DNA of 59,662 nt from positions 1 through 59,662 of the forward strand of contig CAZMXP010000032.1 of assembly GCA_964570285.1 (NCBI GenBank), in the 5' to 3' direction. The notes under the pieces were generated by a model. It worked only from the letters and a program-made list of their open reading frames with translations. It made no database searches and was not told the DNA's origin. The position numbers and the translations under genes are program-made. Below, piece by piece: positions 29,226 to 40,452 of the stretch. Numbering within the stretch: the stretch's first letter is position 1; the number at the start of each line of letters is the position of its first letter. The DNA comes from CAZMXP01 sp964570285 (GTDB lineage: Bacteria > Planctomycetota > PLA2).

Positions 29226-30168
29226 CGCCACACGCGTCGGGCCGGAACGGCAGCCCCCCCGGGAACCCCCCCGCGTCCTCGACGAGCAGCGCGAGACAGC
29301 CGCCGCCGCCGGCGCCGCAGATCTTCGCCGCGAGCGCGCCTTTCCGTCGCGCGTCGGCGATGCACTGCTCGATCCTCGCGTTCGAGACCACCGGCGCGAG
29401 CGCGCGACGCGCGCGCCACTCCGCGTCGAGCGCCTCCACGGTGGCGGCGAGGTCCCCCGCGGCGAGCGCGTCGCGCATCGCGTAGGAGCACTCGTTGACC
29501 CGGTTGAGGTTTCGCCGTGTCGCGGCGTCGCCATCGAGGAAGCGCCGGACGACCTCCCAGTTGTTCATGCCGCTCGCGTGCTCGATGCCGGTATCGAGCA
29601 CGACGAGATGGCGCGCGAGGAGATCCGCGGCGCCGGGGATCGGCGTCACGGCGACGCCCCTCTCGGTCGCCTCGATCGCGTTGACCCCGCCGACGATGGC
29701 CGGATAGTAGTCCTGATAGCCCGTCGGCACGCCGAGCAGGCGCGTTTCGATGGTCTGCACGAATTCGCGCAGCGGCCCCCCGGCGAGGTCCTCTCCCACG
29801 AACGCCGCGAGCGCCGTGGCGAGCGCGACCGAGAGCGCGCTCGAGCCGCCGAGGCCGGAGCCGGGCGGCACGCGGCTCTCGAGGCGGATGTCGAGGGCGC
29901 GGCCCGGGGCGAGCGCCGCCGCGAGCCGCGTCCCGATGCCGAGGCGGTCGTGGCGGAGCGCGTTCGCGGGCAGGCTCACGCGTTCGTTCCGGTCCACCGA
30001 CTCGACGACGACCAGCCCGTCCGTGCGCGCCCCGACCTCCGCGCGGGCCCGGCGGTCGATCGCGCAGTTGACCGTGAGCCCGGGCCGTTCGAGCAGGTGG
30101 CAGAGGGGCCAGATGTCGAGGGTCCCCCCGGCGAGATCCACCCGCGCGGGGGCGGTGGCCGTGATCAT
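29203..30168 (-). CDS. GHMP-family sugar/isoprenoid kinase
   Basis: The 321-residue protein begins TATAPARVDLAGGTLDIWPL and has the GHMP ATP loop LESRVPPGSGLGGSSALSVAL and the C-terminal KICGAGGGGCLALL motif. Within the superfamily the DLAGGTLD and PTGYQDYYPAIVGG blocks point toward the heptose-phosphate kinase (HddA)/L-fucokinase branch rather than to mevalonate kinase; the exact substrate is uncertain. The start is ambiguous: the ATG at 30168 gives the compact family N-terminus, while one at 30198 would overlap the divergent amidotransferase start. Confidence 0.82.
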   Translation of the reverse strand: MITATAPARVDLAGGTLDIWPLCHLLERPGLTVNCAIDRRARAEVGARTDGLVVVESVDRNERVSLPANALRHDRLGIGTRLAAALAPGRALDIRLESRVPPGSGLGGSSALSVALATALAAFVGEDLAGGPLREFVQTIETRLLGVPTGYQDYYPAIVGGVNAIEATERGVAVTPIPGAADLLARHLVVLDTGIEHASGMNNWEVVRRFLDGDAATRRNLNRVNECSYAMRDALAAGDLAATVEALDAEWRARRALAPVVSNARIEQCIADARRKGALAAKICGAGGGGCLALLVEDAGGFPGGLPFRPDACGVRAEGEA

Positions 30169-30196
30169 GTCGCGTATCAGGCGATACTGGGGGGAC

Positions 30197-30949
30197 ATGA
30201 ACGAGCGACCCCTCATCGGCATCACCGCCCGGACCGTGCTCCATCAGGCGTCGCAGAAGCTGCGCCCCACGGAGACGGTGACCCGCACCTACGTCGAATC
30301 GATCGAGCGGGCCGGGGGCCTTGCTCTGCTGCTGCCCAACACGGCCCCCGAGGCCGCCGAGGTCTACCTGGACAGGATCGCCGGGCTGCTGTTGACCGGC
30401 GGCGACGACGTCGCGCCGCGCTTCTACGGCGAGGAGCCCCACCCGGAGATCGATCTCGTCGACGACCGTCGCGACGCCTTCGAGATCGCGCTCTTGCGCG
30501 CGGCCCATGCGCGCCGCATGCCGCTGCTCGCGATCTGCCGCGGCGTGCAGATCCTGAACGTCGCCTTCGGCGGCGACCTCTACCAGGACATCCCGAGCCA
30601 GACCGAGAACACCCTCGGCCACACCCAGAGGCGCCTCGACGACGGCCCGTGGCACGAGCTCAAGGTCGAGCCCCGGAGCCTGCTCGCGCGGCTCTCGGGC
30701 GAGGGACCCCTCCATGTGAACTCCTTCCACCACCAGGCGTGCCGCCGCCCCGGCAAGGGGCTCGTGCCGTCGGCGCGGGCGGTCGGCGACGGCCTCATCG
30801 AAGCGCTGGAGGATCCGTCGCTGCCCTTCTGGCTCGGCGTGCAGTGGCACCCCGAGCTGAATGCGGCGCTGGGGGAGCCCCGCGCGATGGCGCTCTTCTC
30901 GGGGCTCGTGGCCGCCGCAAGGGAGAGGGGGCAAAGAGCGTCCAAGTAG
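30197..30949 (+). CDS. Class I glutamine amidotransferase-like hydrolase (peptidase C26, PuuD-like)
   Basis: The 250-residue protein has the C26 layout: PLIGITARTV at the N-terminus, LLLTGGDDVAPRFYGEEP, the nucleophile elbow LLAICRGVQILNVAFGG with its cysteine, HVNSFHHQA, and the catalytic His-Glu pair in VQWHPEL. It probably hydrolyses a gamma-glutamyl amide such as gamma-glutamyl-GABA, though the substrate is not settled. No polyamine genes are nearby. It is divergent from the GHMP kinase with starts only 28 bases apart. Confidence 0.9.
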   Translation: MNERPLIGITARTVLHQASQKLRPTETVTRTYVESIERAGGLALLLPNTAPEAAEVYLDRIAGLLLTGGDDVAPRFYGEEPHPEIDLVDDRRDAFEIALLRAAHARRMPLLAICRGVQILNVAFGGDLYQDIPSQTENTLGHTQRRLDDGPWHELKVEPRSLLARLSGEGPLHVNSFHHQACRRPGKGLVPSARAVGDGLIEALEDPSLPFWLGVQWHPELNAALGEPRAMALFSGLVAAARERGQRASK

Positions 30950-30984
30950 GTGTGCCGTCCGATCCGGGCGATAATGGCCTCGTC

Positions 30985-32490
30985 GTGCGAAAGAAGACCC
31001 CGCTGCTGCTGATGCTGCTCGCCCTCTTCGGGGCGGGCGTCGCCGTGCTGCTGGTCTGGATGCTCTTGGCGGATGGGGTGGGGGCCGGGGGGAGGGCGGA
31101 GGCGCGCGGCGCGGGAGAGGCGGACCGCTCCCGCGGGGGCGGTGGCGGTTCGGGGAAGCCGGTCGTCATCCCGACGCCCGGCGACGGGGGTGGGACCACG
31201 TCGAGCCGGATCGGCAGCGCCGTCACGAGCCAGGGGCGCGTGCCCTACGACAGCCCCGAATACCTGGCGCAGGTCGCACAGGACCAGCGGCGGGTGCTCG
31301 AACTCGTCGAGGTGATCCAGGGCGCCTCCCCCAAGGATCCCGCCGCGCAGGTCGCCCGCTACCGGGAACTCCAGGAGCTGATCCGGAGCCTCGGACACCA
31401 GGTGAACTCGCAGGTGCGGGAGCGCCTGGTCTCTCTGCTCCCGCAGGTGGAGGAGAAGTGGAGGGCTCTGCTCGGGGACACCCTAGGCTCCTTCCAGGGC
31501 GACAAGGAGACCGCGCGGGCGCTCCTCGGGATGCTCCAGGCCCGGCCGGAGAACGTTTATACCCGCAACGCGATCCTCACCGCGCTGGGGAAGATCCAGG
31601 TGAACGAAGTGGTCCCGGAACTGCTCGCCATGCTCGGCACCGGCATCGACAACGAGAATCTCATCGTCCGGACGATCGGGCAGGTCGGCGGCAAGGAGGC
31701 GGGGCAGGCGCTCTACGAGCGGCTCTCGCAGCCGATCATGCCGGAGACGCAGCGCGAGATCGAGCGGGTGCTCGGGGAGCAGAGGGATCCGGCGATCCTC
31801 GCCAAGATCCGCGACGAGCTTCTCGAAGGGACGTCGGACCCGGCGCGGCGCAGCTCCTACGTGAACATCCTCTCGATGGCGCGCGACGACGCCTACGCGC
31901 CGGCGGTGCGCACGCTGCTCGAGCGCGAGAACGACCCGAACGTGAGAAGGTACGCGATGCAGGCGCTCGGCAAGTTCGGGGACGCCGAGTCGGGGCGGGC
32001 GCTGCTCGCGATCGTGCAGGGCGGGCGGCAGGACGAGAGCGTCGAGGCGATCCGCGCCATCCACTACATCACCAACCCCGTGACCGTCGATGCGCTCTCC
32101 GACGAGTGGCGGACGCTGAACGACCAGGGCCGCATCGCGGTCCTCGGCGCGGCGATGCGACTGCCGAGCCCGTCGGACAAGCTGCTCGGGCTCGCCGGCG
32201 AGTCGATCCGAGACCCGAACGAGAACATCCGGACCAGCGCGGCCCAGATGCTCGGGCGTCCCGGGCGCGACGCCTCGGTGGAGCCCCTCGTCGCCTTCCT
32301 CGCCCGCAGCGAGAGCCTGCGCGAGCGGGCGACCGCGATCTCCGCCTTGCAGAAGGTCGGCACGCTCGCGGCCGCGGAGGGCGCGCTGCGCGCGCTCGGC
32401 GCCGTCCCGGACGAGCGGCAGAGGGTGGCCTATCGCGCGACCTTCGAGAAGATCCGCGACCGGCACCTCCAGATGCAGCAGGGCCGCTAG
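30985..32490 (+). CDS. Membrane-anchored HEAT-repeat protein
   Basis: The 501-residue protein opens VRKKTPLLLMLLALFGAGVA, a signal anchor, then a Gly/Ser/Arg-rich linker (residues 35-95), then a long array of helical HEAT-like repeats from about residue 190 (AILTALGKIQVNEVVPELLAML, YAMQALGKFGDAESGRALLAI). Such scaffolds bind other proteins; no catalytic motif is visible. GTG at 30985 was preferred because it directly precedes the signal; an in-frame GTG at 30952 is possible. It is followed two bases later by the VWA gene, which also contains HEAT-like repeats, so they may form one envelope complex. Confidence 0.75.
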   Translation: MRKKTPLLLMLLALFGAGVAVLLVWMLLADGVGAGGRAEARGAGEADRSRGGGGGSGKPVVIPTPGDGGGTTSSRIGSAVTSQGRVPYDSPEYLAQVAQDQRRVLELVEVIQGASPKDPAAQVARYRELQELIRSLGHQVNSQVRERLVSLLPQVEEKWRALLGDTLGSFQGDKETARALLGMLQARPENVYTRNAILTALGKIQVNEVVPELLAMLGTGIDNENLIVRTIGQVGGKEAGQALYERLSQPIMPETQREIERVLGEQRDPAILAKIRDELLEGTSDPARRSSYVNILSMARDDAYAPAVRTLLERENDPNVRRYAMQALGKFGDAESGRALLAIVQGGRQDESVEAIRAIHYITNPVTVDALSDEWRTLNDQGRIAVLGAAMRLPSPSDKLLGLAGESIRDPNENIRTSAAQMLGRPGRDASVEPLVAFLARSESLRERATAISALQKVGTLAAAEGALRALGAVPDERQRVAYRATFEKIRDRHLQMQQGR

Positions 32491-32492
32491 CG

Positions 32493-33731
32493 ATGCGACG
32501 CGCGGCCGCCTTCGTGACGCTGCTCCTCGCGCCGGCCGTGGCAGCGGCGGAACTCGCCGCCGACGTGGCGCGGGCCTTCCGTGGCGACGAGGCGCCCGAG
32601 CGTGTCGCCGGCCTGCGAGCCCTGCACGCGGCAGTCACTCCGGCGGACGAGAAGGAGCGCAACCGGGCCGCCGCCGCGGTGGAGCGGGCGCTGCGCGACG
32701 AGCCCGCGCCCGACGTGCGCAAGGCGGCCCTCGATCTGCTGCTCGAGTTGCGCACCGCCCGCGCGCTGGATCGGCTGGTCGCCATGGTGCTCGACCGGGC
32801 CCCGGAGGTGGTCGCCCACCTGCATGGCATCCTGCGCGACCGCGCCGATCCGGCCCTCTTCGAGGCGGTCGTGCGCGCGCTGCGCGAGGACGCGTCGTGG
32901 AGGATGCGCGCCGAGATGGTGGGCCTCCTGCTGTCGGCAGCCCGGGAGCGCTGTCGCCCGCCGCTGCTGGAGGCGCTGGGCGACGCGCATCCGGCGGTGG
33001 TGGCCGCCGCCGCCGAGGCGCTGGAGCGCCTCACCGGGCAGGCGTTCGGCGTCGATCGCCATCGCTGGGAGGAGTATTTCATCGCCGAGGCGAAGCGGGC
33101 CGTGGCGGCGGCGCCGCCCGGCGAGACGGTGACCGTCGCGGGGGCCGACCGGAAGGTCAAGCTGAAGGAGGGTCCCGTCGAAGGGCTCCTGCCGACGCTC
33201 TTCACGATCCCGATCGTCGAGAAGCAGGTGATCTTCGTCGTCGACATGTCGAGTTCGATGCGCCAGGGGAGCCGGTCGACCCACTTCACGGAGTTGAAGC
33301 AGGCCATCTGGGGGCTGCCGAGCGACGTGCGTTTCAATCTGCTCTGCTTCGACGACCGGATGTTCTTCCTGACCGAGGCGAAGGAGCTGCTGCCCGCGAC
33401 GCTCGAGGGAAAGGAGAGCGCCGCCCGGTGGATCGACGCGCTCCCCGCCGGCCGGAAGACCGACGTCCAGCGCTCCGTCGCGAGCGGCCTCGCGATGCTG
33501 AAGGAGGCGCTGCTCGCCGACCCGAAGGCGAGGGCGGAACTTTTCATCGTGACCGACGGGCGCGAGACCGCGGCCTCGCTCTCCCCCGAGGCGGTCGAAA
33601 ACCAGTTCCAGAAGCTGCCCCCGGGTCGCTGCCGCGTGCACATCGTCGCGCTGGGCAACCACTCGACCCCCGCCCTGCGCCAGCTCTCCCAGCGAAGCGG
33701 TGGTAGATTCGTCGAGGCTCCCGGGCGCTAG
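32493..33731 (+). CDS. Exported HEAT-repeat and von Willebrand A domain protein
   Basis: The 412-residue protein has a signal peptide (MRRAAAFVTLLLAPAVAAAE). HEAT-like helical repeats follow (about residues 25-185; ALLDLLLEL-type helices, ALGDAHPAVVAAAAEALERL), then a C-terminal VWA domain whose MIDAS motif is DMSSS (Asp 251), with FIVTDGRE as the later metal-site strand. VWA domains bind metal and mediate protein adhesion. It directly follows the HEAT protein gene and precedes a probable terminator. Function unknown. Confidence 0.82.
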   Translation: MRRAAAFVTLLLAPAVAAAELAADVARAFRGDEAPERVAGLRALHAAVTPADEKERNRAAAAVERALRDEPAPDVRKAALDLLLELRTARALDRLVAMVLDRAPEVVAHLHGILRDRADPALFEAVVRALREDASWRMRAEMVGLLLSAARERCRPPLLEALGDAHPAVVAAAAEALERLTGQAFGVDRHRWEEYFIAEAKRAVAAAPPGETVTVAGADRKVKLKEGPVEGLLPTLFTIPIVEKQVIFVVDMSSSMRQGSRSTHFTELKQAIWGLPSDVRFNLLCFDDRMFFLTEAKELLPATLEGKESAARWIDALPAGRKTDVQRSVASGLAMLKEALLADPKARAELFIVTDGRETAASLSPEAVENQFQKLPPGRCRVHIVALGNHSTPALRQLSQRSGGRFVEAPGR

Positions 33732-33790
33732 GCTCTAGCCCCCCGAGCCCCCGACCGATCCACTTCCTAAGGCGTCGCCTCGGCGGACCT

Positions 33791-33815
33791 GTCCTCTGCG
33801 GAGGACACTCTTTCT
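33791..33815 (+). terminator. Terminator after the VWA gene
   Basis: GTCCTC-TGCG-GAGGAC (33791-33806) is a perfect 6-bp stem with a four-base loop, followed by ACTCTTTCT. It lies 60 bases after the VWA stop. Confidence 0.55.
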
Positions 33816-33865
33816 AATCCCACCCCCGCGAAACCTTTGGCCCGTCGGTTGCGTATACATCGATG

Positions 33866-33905
33866 AAGCCGGGTTGGCGGGACGACCGCTGGCCCGGCTT
33901 TTTTT
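33866..33905 (+). terminator. Strong intrinsic terminator or attenuator abutting prkA
   Basis: AAGCCGGG (33866-33873) and CCCGGCTT (33893-33900) are perfect arms. An inner GCGG/CCGC pair shortens the loop, and seven T's follow (33899-33905). The U-tract ends one base before a candidate prkA ATG (33907) and 20 before the preferred one. It is the best intrinsic terminator in the window, in a surprising place. Confidence 0.75.
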
Positions 33906-33924
33906 GATGGGAGAAGTGATCACG

Positions 33925-35967
<2,043 letters not shown>

Positions 35968-35969
35968 GC

Positions 35970-37076
35970 ATGGTCCACACCATCGATCTGGACCACTCCC
36001 GCTTCAAGCACATCGTGCGGGGGGCGATCCGTCGCGACCTGAAGAAGCACATCGCGAACGGCGCGATGATCGCGCGGCAGGGGGCGAAGACGGTGTCGAT
36101 CCCGCTGCCGCAGATCGACCTGCCGCGGTTCCGTTTCGGCAGCAACGAAGGCGGATCGGGGGTGGGGCAGGGGGAGGGCGATGTGGGCGATCCCACGCCC
36201 GGCGACCCCCAGCCCGGCAAGGCGGAGGCCGGCGAGGCGCCGGGCGAGCACGCCCTCGAGGTCGAGGTGACGCTCGAGGAGCTCGCGAAGATCCTCGGCG
36301 AGGAGCTCCAGCTCCCCAACATCCAGCCGAAGGGCAAGAAGCAGGTCACGACGGAGGTGCACCGCTACACCGGGCTGCGCCGCATCGGACCCGCCTCCCT
36401 GCGCCACCTGCGCCGCACCTTCAAGCGGGCGCTCAAGCGCGAGATCGCGTCGGGGCGCTTCGGGCCCCACGGGGGCATGGTCGTCCCGATCCGCGACGAC
36501 ATGCGCTACCGCGCGTGGGATCCGCGCACGGTCCCCGAGTCGAACGCCGTGGTCCTCTACATGATGGACGTGAGCGGCAGCATGGGCGACGAGCAGAAGG
36601 AGATCGTCCGCATCGAGGCCTTCTGGATCGACACGTGGCTGCGCAGCCAGTACCGGCACATCGAGACGCGCTACATCGTGCACGACGCGGAGGCGAAGGA
36701 GGTGGACCAGCACACCTTCTTCCACCTGCGGGAGTCGGGCGGCACGAAGATCTCCTCGGCCTACGAGCTCTGCAACACGATCATCGACCGCGACTACCCG
36801 CCGGACGAGTGGAACCTCTACCCGCTGCATTTCAGCGACGGCGACAACTGGTCCGGCGGCGACACCGCCCGCTGCCTCGAGTTGCTCCGCCACCACCTGC
36901 TGCCGAAGGTGAACGTCTTCTGCTACGGCCAGGTGCGCTCGACCTACGGCTCGGGGCAGTTCAAGACCGACCTCGACAACGCGTTCCCCGACGAGCCCCG
37001 GGTGCTGACCTCGGACATCCCGGACAAGGAGGGGATCATGGCCTCGATCCGCGACTTCCTGGGGACCGGCCGATGA
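35970..37076 (+). CDS. YeaH/YhbH family VWA-like protein (DUF444)
   Basis: The 368-residue DUF444 protein starts two bases after prkA. The N-terminal part (DHSRFKHIVRGAIRRDLKKH) and a Gly/Asp/Pro-rich linker precede a VWA-type fold with a MIDAS-like motif DVSGSMGD at Asp 200 and the conserved SGGTKISSAYELC and YPLHFSDGDNW blocks. It is the constant partner of PrkA and SpoVR; its biochemical activity is not established. Confidence 0.93.
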   Translation: MVHTIDLDHSRFKHIVRGAIRRDLKKHIANGAMIARQGAKTVSIPLPQIDLPRFRFGSNEGGSGVGQGEGDVGDPTPGDPQPGKAEAGEAPGEHALEVEVTLEELAKILGEELQLPNIQPKGKKQVTTEVHRYTGLRRIGPASLRHLRRTFKRALKREIASGRFGPHGGMVVPIRDDMRYRAWDPRTVPESNAVVLYMMDVSGSMGDEQKEIVRIEAFWIDTWLRSQYRHIETRYIVHDAEAKEVDQHTFFHLRESGGTKISSAYELCNTIIDRDYPPDEWNLYPLHFSDGDNWSGGDTARCLELLRHHLLPKVNVFCYGQVRSTYGSGQFKTDLDNAFPDEPRVLTSDIPDKEGIMASIRDFLGTGR

Positions 37077-38551
37077 CGCTGCCGCCGGAACTGCAGCGCG
37101 AGCAGGCGCGCATCCGCGACGTCGCCATCGAGTGCGGGCTCGACTTCTTCGAGACCATCTTCGAAATGGTCGACTGGGACGGCATCAACACCGTCGCCGC
37201 CTACGACGGATTCCCGGTCCGCTACCGCCACTGGCGCTTCGGGATGAGCTACGACCAGATCGCGAAGAGCTACGCGTGGGGGATGAGCAAGATCTACGAG
37301 CTGGTCATCAACAACGACCCCTGCTACGCCTACCTGCTGCGCGGCAACACGATGGTGGACCAGAAGCTCGTGATGGCCCACGTCTACGGCCACTGCGACT
37401 TCTTCAAGAACAACCTCTGGTTCCACCCGACGAATCGCCGCATGGTGGACGAGCTCGCGAGCCACGCGACGCGCATCCAGCGCCACATGGACCGCGAGGG
37501 GTTCGACGCCGTCGAGGCCTTCCTCGACTCCTGCCTCAGCATCGAGAACCTGATCGACATCTACTCTCCCTACACGGCGCCGCCCGTCGTGAAGAGCGCG
37601 CAGCAGCGCGAGGAGGAGGCCGAACGCCCCGTCATCCGTTTCCGCGCGAAGGACTACATGGAGTCCTTCATCAATCCGCCGGAGTTCCTCGAGGAGCAGC
37701 GGCAGCGTCTCGACGCGGAGCGCAAGCGGAAGCCCGCCTTTCCCGAGCGGCCCGAGCGCGACGTCATGCGCTTCCTGCTCGAGAACGCGCCGCTGAAGTC
37801 GTGGCAGCGCGACACGCTCGCGATGATGCGCGACGAGGCCTACTACTTCGCGCCGCAGCGGCTGACGAAGATCATGAACGAGGGCTGGGCGAGCTACTGG
37901 CACAGCCGCATGATGACCGAGCACCTGCTCGAGCCCGACGAGGTCGTCGACTACGCGGAGCGTCACGCGGGCGCGATGGCCGTCCAGCCCGGCCGCCTGA
38001 ATCCCTACAAGATCGGCATCGAGCTCTTCCGCGACATCGAGGACCGCTGGAACCGGGGCCGCTTCGGCAAGGAATACGAGGAGTGCGACGACCTCGACGC
38101 CCGCCGCGCCTGGGACACCGGTCTCGGCGAGGGGCGCGCGAAGATCTTCGAGGTGCGCCGCATCTACAACGACGTCACCTTCATCGACGAGTTCCTGACG
38201 CCGGAGTTCTGCGACAGCCAGCGCCTCTTCACCTACGACTGGAACCCCAAGACGAACCGGCGCGAGATCACGAGCCGCGACTTTGGCGACGTCAAGGGCA
38301 AGCTCCTGAGCAGCCTCGCGAACGGCGGGCAGCCGATCATCGAGGTCGTCGAGGGCAACTGGAACAACCGCGGCGAGCTCGTGCTGCGCCACCGGCACGA
38401 TGCCAGCGACCTCCAGCTCGCGCAGGCGCGCGAGACGCTGACCCACGTCCACCGCCTCTGGACGCGCCCCGTCCATCTCGAAACGATCGTCGAGGGCAGG
38501 GCGCGCCGGCTCAGCTACGACGGCAAGACGCACGAGATGGGCGACCGCTGA
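37073..38551 (+). CDS. spoVR: SpoVR/YcgB family protein
   Basis: The 492-residue protein carries SpoVR-family blocks (WDGINTVAAYDGFPVRYRHW, VMAHVYGHCDFFKNN, MNEGWASYWHSRMM) and overlaps the YeaH gene as ATGA. In Bacillus SpoVR is needed for spore cortex formation; in non-sporulating bacteria it forms a conserved regulon with PrkA and YeaH, with unclear mechanism. The conserved histidine-rich stretches suggest metal binding. No sign of sporulation genes is present here. Confidence 0.94.
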   Translation: MTLPPELQREQARIRDVAIECGLDFFETIFEMVDWDGINTVAAYDGFPVRYRHWRFGMSYDQIAKSYAWGMSKIYELVINNDPCYAYLLRGNTMVDQKLVMAHVYGHCDFFKNNLWFHPTNRRMVDELASHATRIQRHMDREGFDAVEAFLDSCLSIENLIDIYSPYTAPPVVKSAQQREEEAERPVIRFRAKDYMESFINPPEFLEEQRQRLDAERKRKPAFPERPERDVMRFLLENAPLKSWQRDTLAMMRDEAYYFAPQRLTKIMNEGWASYWHSRMMTEHLLEPDEVVDYAERHAGAMAVQPGRLNPYKIGIELFRDIEDRWNRGRFGKEYEECDDLDARRAWDTGLGEGRAKIFEVRRIYNDVTFIDEFLTPEFCDSQRLFTYDWNPKTNRREITSRDFGDVKGKLLSSLANGGQPIIEVVEGNWNNRGELVLRHRHDASDLQLAQARETLTHVHRLWTRPVHLETIVEGRARRLSYDGKTHEMGDR

Positions 38552-38568
38552 TCTGCTAACGTCTCGCC

Positions 38569-39699
38569 GTGCTCTCGTACGTCACCTCGGGCGAATCCCA
38601 CGGCCCGGCGCTCTTCGCCGTCGTCACCGGCCTCCCGGCGGGGCTCCGGATCGACCGCGCATTCCTCGATGCGATGCTGCAGCGGCGCCAAGGCGGGTAC
38701 GGCCGGTCGGAGCGGCAGAGGATCGAACGCGACCGGATCCAGTTCGTCTCCGGCGTGCGGAAGGGGAGGGGCACGGGGAACCCGATCACGATCCGCATCC
38801 GCAACCGCGCGGGCGGCGGCTTTTCCCCCGTGACGCGCCCGCGCCCCGGCCACGCCGACCTCGCCGGGGTGCTCAAGTTCGGCCACGAGGCCGACGCCCG
38901 CGACGTGCTGGAACGCTCGTCGGCGCGGGAGACCGCCGTGCGCACCGCCGTCGGCGCCCTCTGCGCGCTGCTGCTGCGCGAGTTCGGCATCGCCTGCTTC
39001 GGGCACGTCGTCCGGCTCGGCAGGGTCGTCTTCGCCCCCGGACCCCCCGACCTCGACGTGCGGGACGCCTCCCCGTTCCACTCCGTCGACCCGAAAGGCG
39101 ACCGGAAGGCGATCGCCGCCGTGGATGCCGCCGCGAGGGCGGGCGACACGCTGGGCGGCGTCGTCGAGGTGGTCGCGACCGGCGTGCCCCCGGGGCTCGG
39201 CTCGAACCGGCAGGCGGACCAGCGGCTCGACGGGCGGCTCGCCGCAGCGCTGCTCGCGATCCCCGCGATGAAGGGCGTCGAGGTCGGCGCGGGATTCGCG
39301 GCGGCCGCGCTGCCCGGCTCGAAGGTCCATGATGTGATCCGCGAGGACGGGCAGGGCCGCCTCGTGCGCCCGACCAACCGCGCCGGCGGTCTCGAGGGGG
39401 GCATGTCGAACGGCCAGCCGATCGTCGTGCGCGTGGCGATGAAGCCGCTGAGCACGCTGCGCCGTCCCCTCGAGTCGGTCGACCTCAGGGCGGGCGGCCG
39501 CAAGGATGCGCACTTCGAGCGGAGCGACGTCACCGCGGTCCCGGCCGCGGCGGTCGTGGCCGAGGCCTGCGTCGCGATCGTCCTCGCGCAGGCGCTCCTC
39601 GAGAAGTTCGGCGGCGACTCGATGGGCGAGTTGCGCCGCAACGTCGACGGCTACTGCGCCCAGATCGCCCGCCACTGGGCGAGGCACCCCTCCGCGTGA
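38569..39699 (+). CDS. aroC: Chorismate synthase
   Basis: The 376-residue enzyme converts EPSP to chorismate using reduced FMN. It starts VLSYVTSGESHGPALFAVV and has the family signatures QRRQGGYGRSERQRIERD, GNPITIRIRN, ERSSARETAVR and NRAGGLEGGMSNGQPIVVR. GTG at 38569 is 17 bases after spoVR and fits the conserved N-terminus. It is probably co-transcribed with the prkA operon or has its own weak promoter. No other shikimate genes are nearby. Confidence 0.97.
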   Translation: MLSYVTSGESHGPALFAVVTGLPAGLRIDRAFLDAMLQRRQGGYGRSERQRIERDRIQFVSGVRKGRGTGNPITIRIRNRAGGGFSPVTRPRPGHADLAGVLKFGHEADARDVLERSSARETAVRTAVGALCALLLREFGIACFGHVVRLGRVVFAPGPPDLDVRDASPFHSVDPKGDRKAIAAVDAAARAGDTLGGVVEVVATGVPPGLGSNRQADQRLDGRLAAALLAIPAMKGVEVGAGFAAAALPGSKVHDVIREDGQGRLVRPTNRAGGLEGGMSNGQPIVVRVAMKPLSTLRRPLESVDLRAGGRKDAHFERSDVTAVPAAAVVAEACVAIVLAQALLEKFGGDSMGELRRNVDGYCAQIARHWARHPSA

Positions 39700-39715
39700 A
39701 CCGGCGGCGGCGCAC

Positions 39716-39729
39716 GGCGCCGCGGCGCC
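39716..39729. terminator. Palindrome between convergent aroC and lipid operon
   Basis: GGCGCCGCGGCGCC is a perfect 14-base palindrome in the 36-base space between the two convergent stop codons. It could end transcription from both sides, but lacks T-tracts. Confidence 0.3.
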
Positions 39730-39735
39730 CCCGGC

Positions 39736-40452
39736 TCACTCGCCGAGCGGCCCGCCGATGATCGCGCGCACCCGGTCGCGCATCGCGTCGACCTCGTCGC
39801 GGCCCACCTCGCTCATGTCGATGGGCTCGTGCAGGTGGACGATGATCTTGCCCGGCCGGATCCAGCGGCCGCCGGTGCGGTACCAGCGGTAGGCGCCCTC
39901 CATCGTCAGCGGCACGATCGTCGCGCCGATCTGGCGCGCGATGCGGAAGACGCCCGACTCGAAGGGGCGGAGCTTCCCGTCGCGCGTGCGCCCCCCCTCG
40001 GGGAACATCACGAGCGAGAGCCCGGTCGCGAGCGCCTCCTTCATGAGCCGGTAGGTGCGCTTGAGCCCCTCGGGGTCGCGGGCGTCGGGCACCGGCACGT
40101 TGCCGAAGCGCTTCATCGCCCAGCCGTAGACGGGGATCCTGAAGTGCGACTCCAGTTCGACGCCGCGCACGTACTGCGGGATGCTCGGCGAGAGCACGAA
40201 GGGGTCGAAGAAGTTCACGTGGTTGCTGACGAAGAGATAGGTCTTCGACGGGTCGAAGCCCGGGGCCCGGCGCACCTCGCGCCGCGCGCAGGCGAGGAAG
40301 AGGATGCAGCGCGCCCAGATCTTCACGTACCACTCGACGCGCCGCGTGCCGAAGAGGGCGCCGAGCAGGATCAGCAGGAGCGTGTGGAGCACGAAGTGGG
40401 CGATGCTCAGCGGCCAGATGACGAGATTGAGGAGGATCAGCGCGGGTTTCAT
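39736..40452 (-). CDS. PlsC-type 1-acyl-glycerol-3-phosphate acyltransferase
   Basis: The 238-residue membrane-associated acyltransferase has two N-terminal hydrophobic segments (ALILLNLVIWPLSIAHFVLH), then the active-site motif SNHVNFFDPF (NHx4D) and the substrate motif VMFPEGGRTRDGKLRPF. PlsC-like enzymes acylate lysophosphatidate or related lysolipids. It is the last gene of the nine-gene operon and overlaps the lipid kinase stop as ATGA. Whether it is the housekeeping PlsC or specialised for the operon's product is unknown. Confidence 0.9.
   Translation of the reverse strand: MKPALILLNLVIWPLSIAHFVLHTLLLILLGALFGTRRVEWYVKIWARCILFLACARREVRRAPGFDPSKTYLFVSNHVNFFDPFVLSPSIPQYVRGVELESHFRIPVYGWAMKRFGNVPVPDARDPEGLKRTYRLMKEALATGLSLVMFPEGGRTRDGKLRPFESGVFRIARQIGATIVPLTMEGAYRWYRTGGRWIRPGKIIVHLHEPIDMSEVGRDEVDAMRDRVRAIIGGPLGE

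Larger units (their letters stand above)
33732..33924. other. Intergenic region with two hairpins before prkA
   Basis: No gene is supported. It contains the terminator-like hairpins at 33791-33806 and 33866-33905, and a TATACA at 33854-33859 that could be a -10 element without a good -35, possibly for an alternative sigma factor. Confidence 0.5.
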
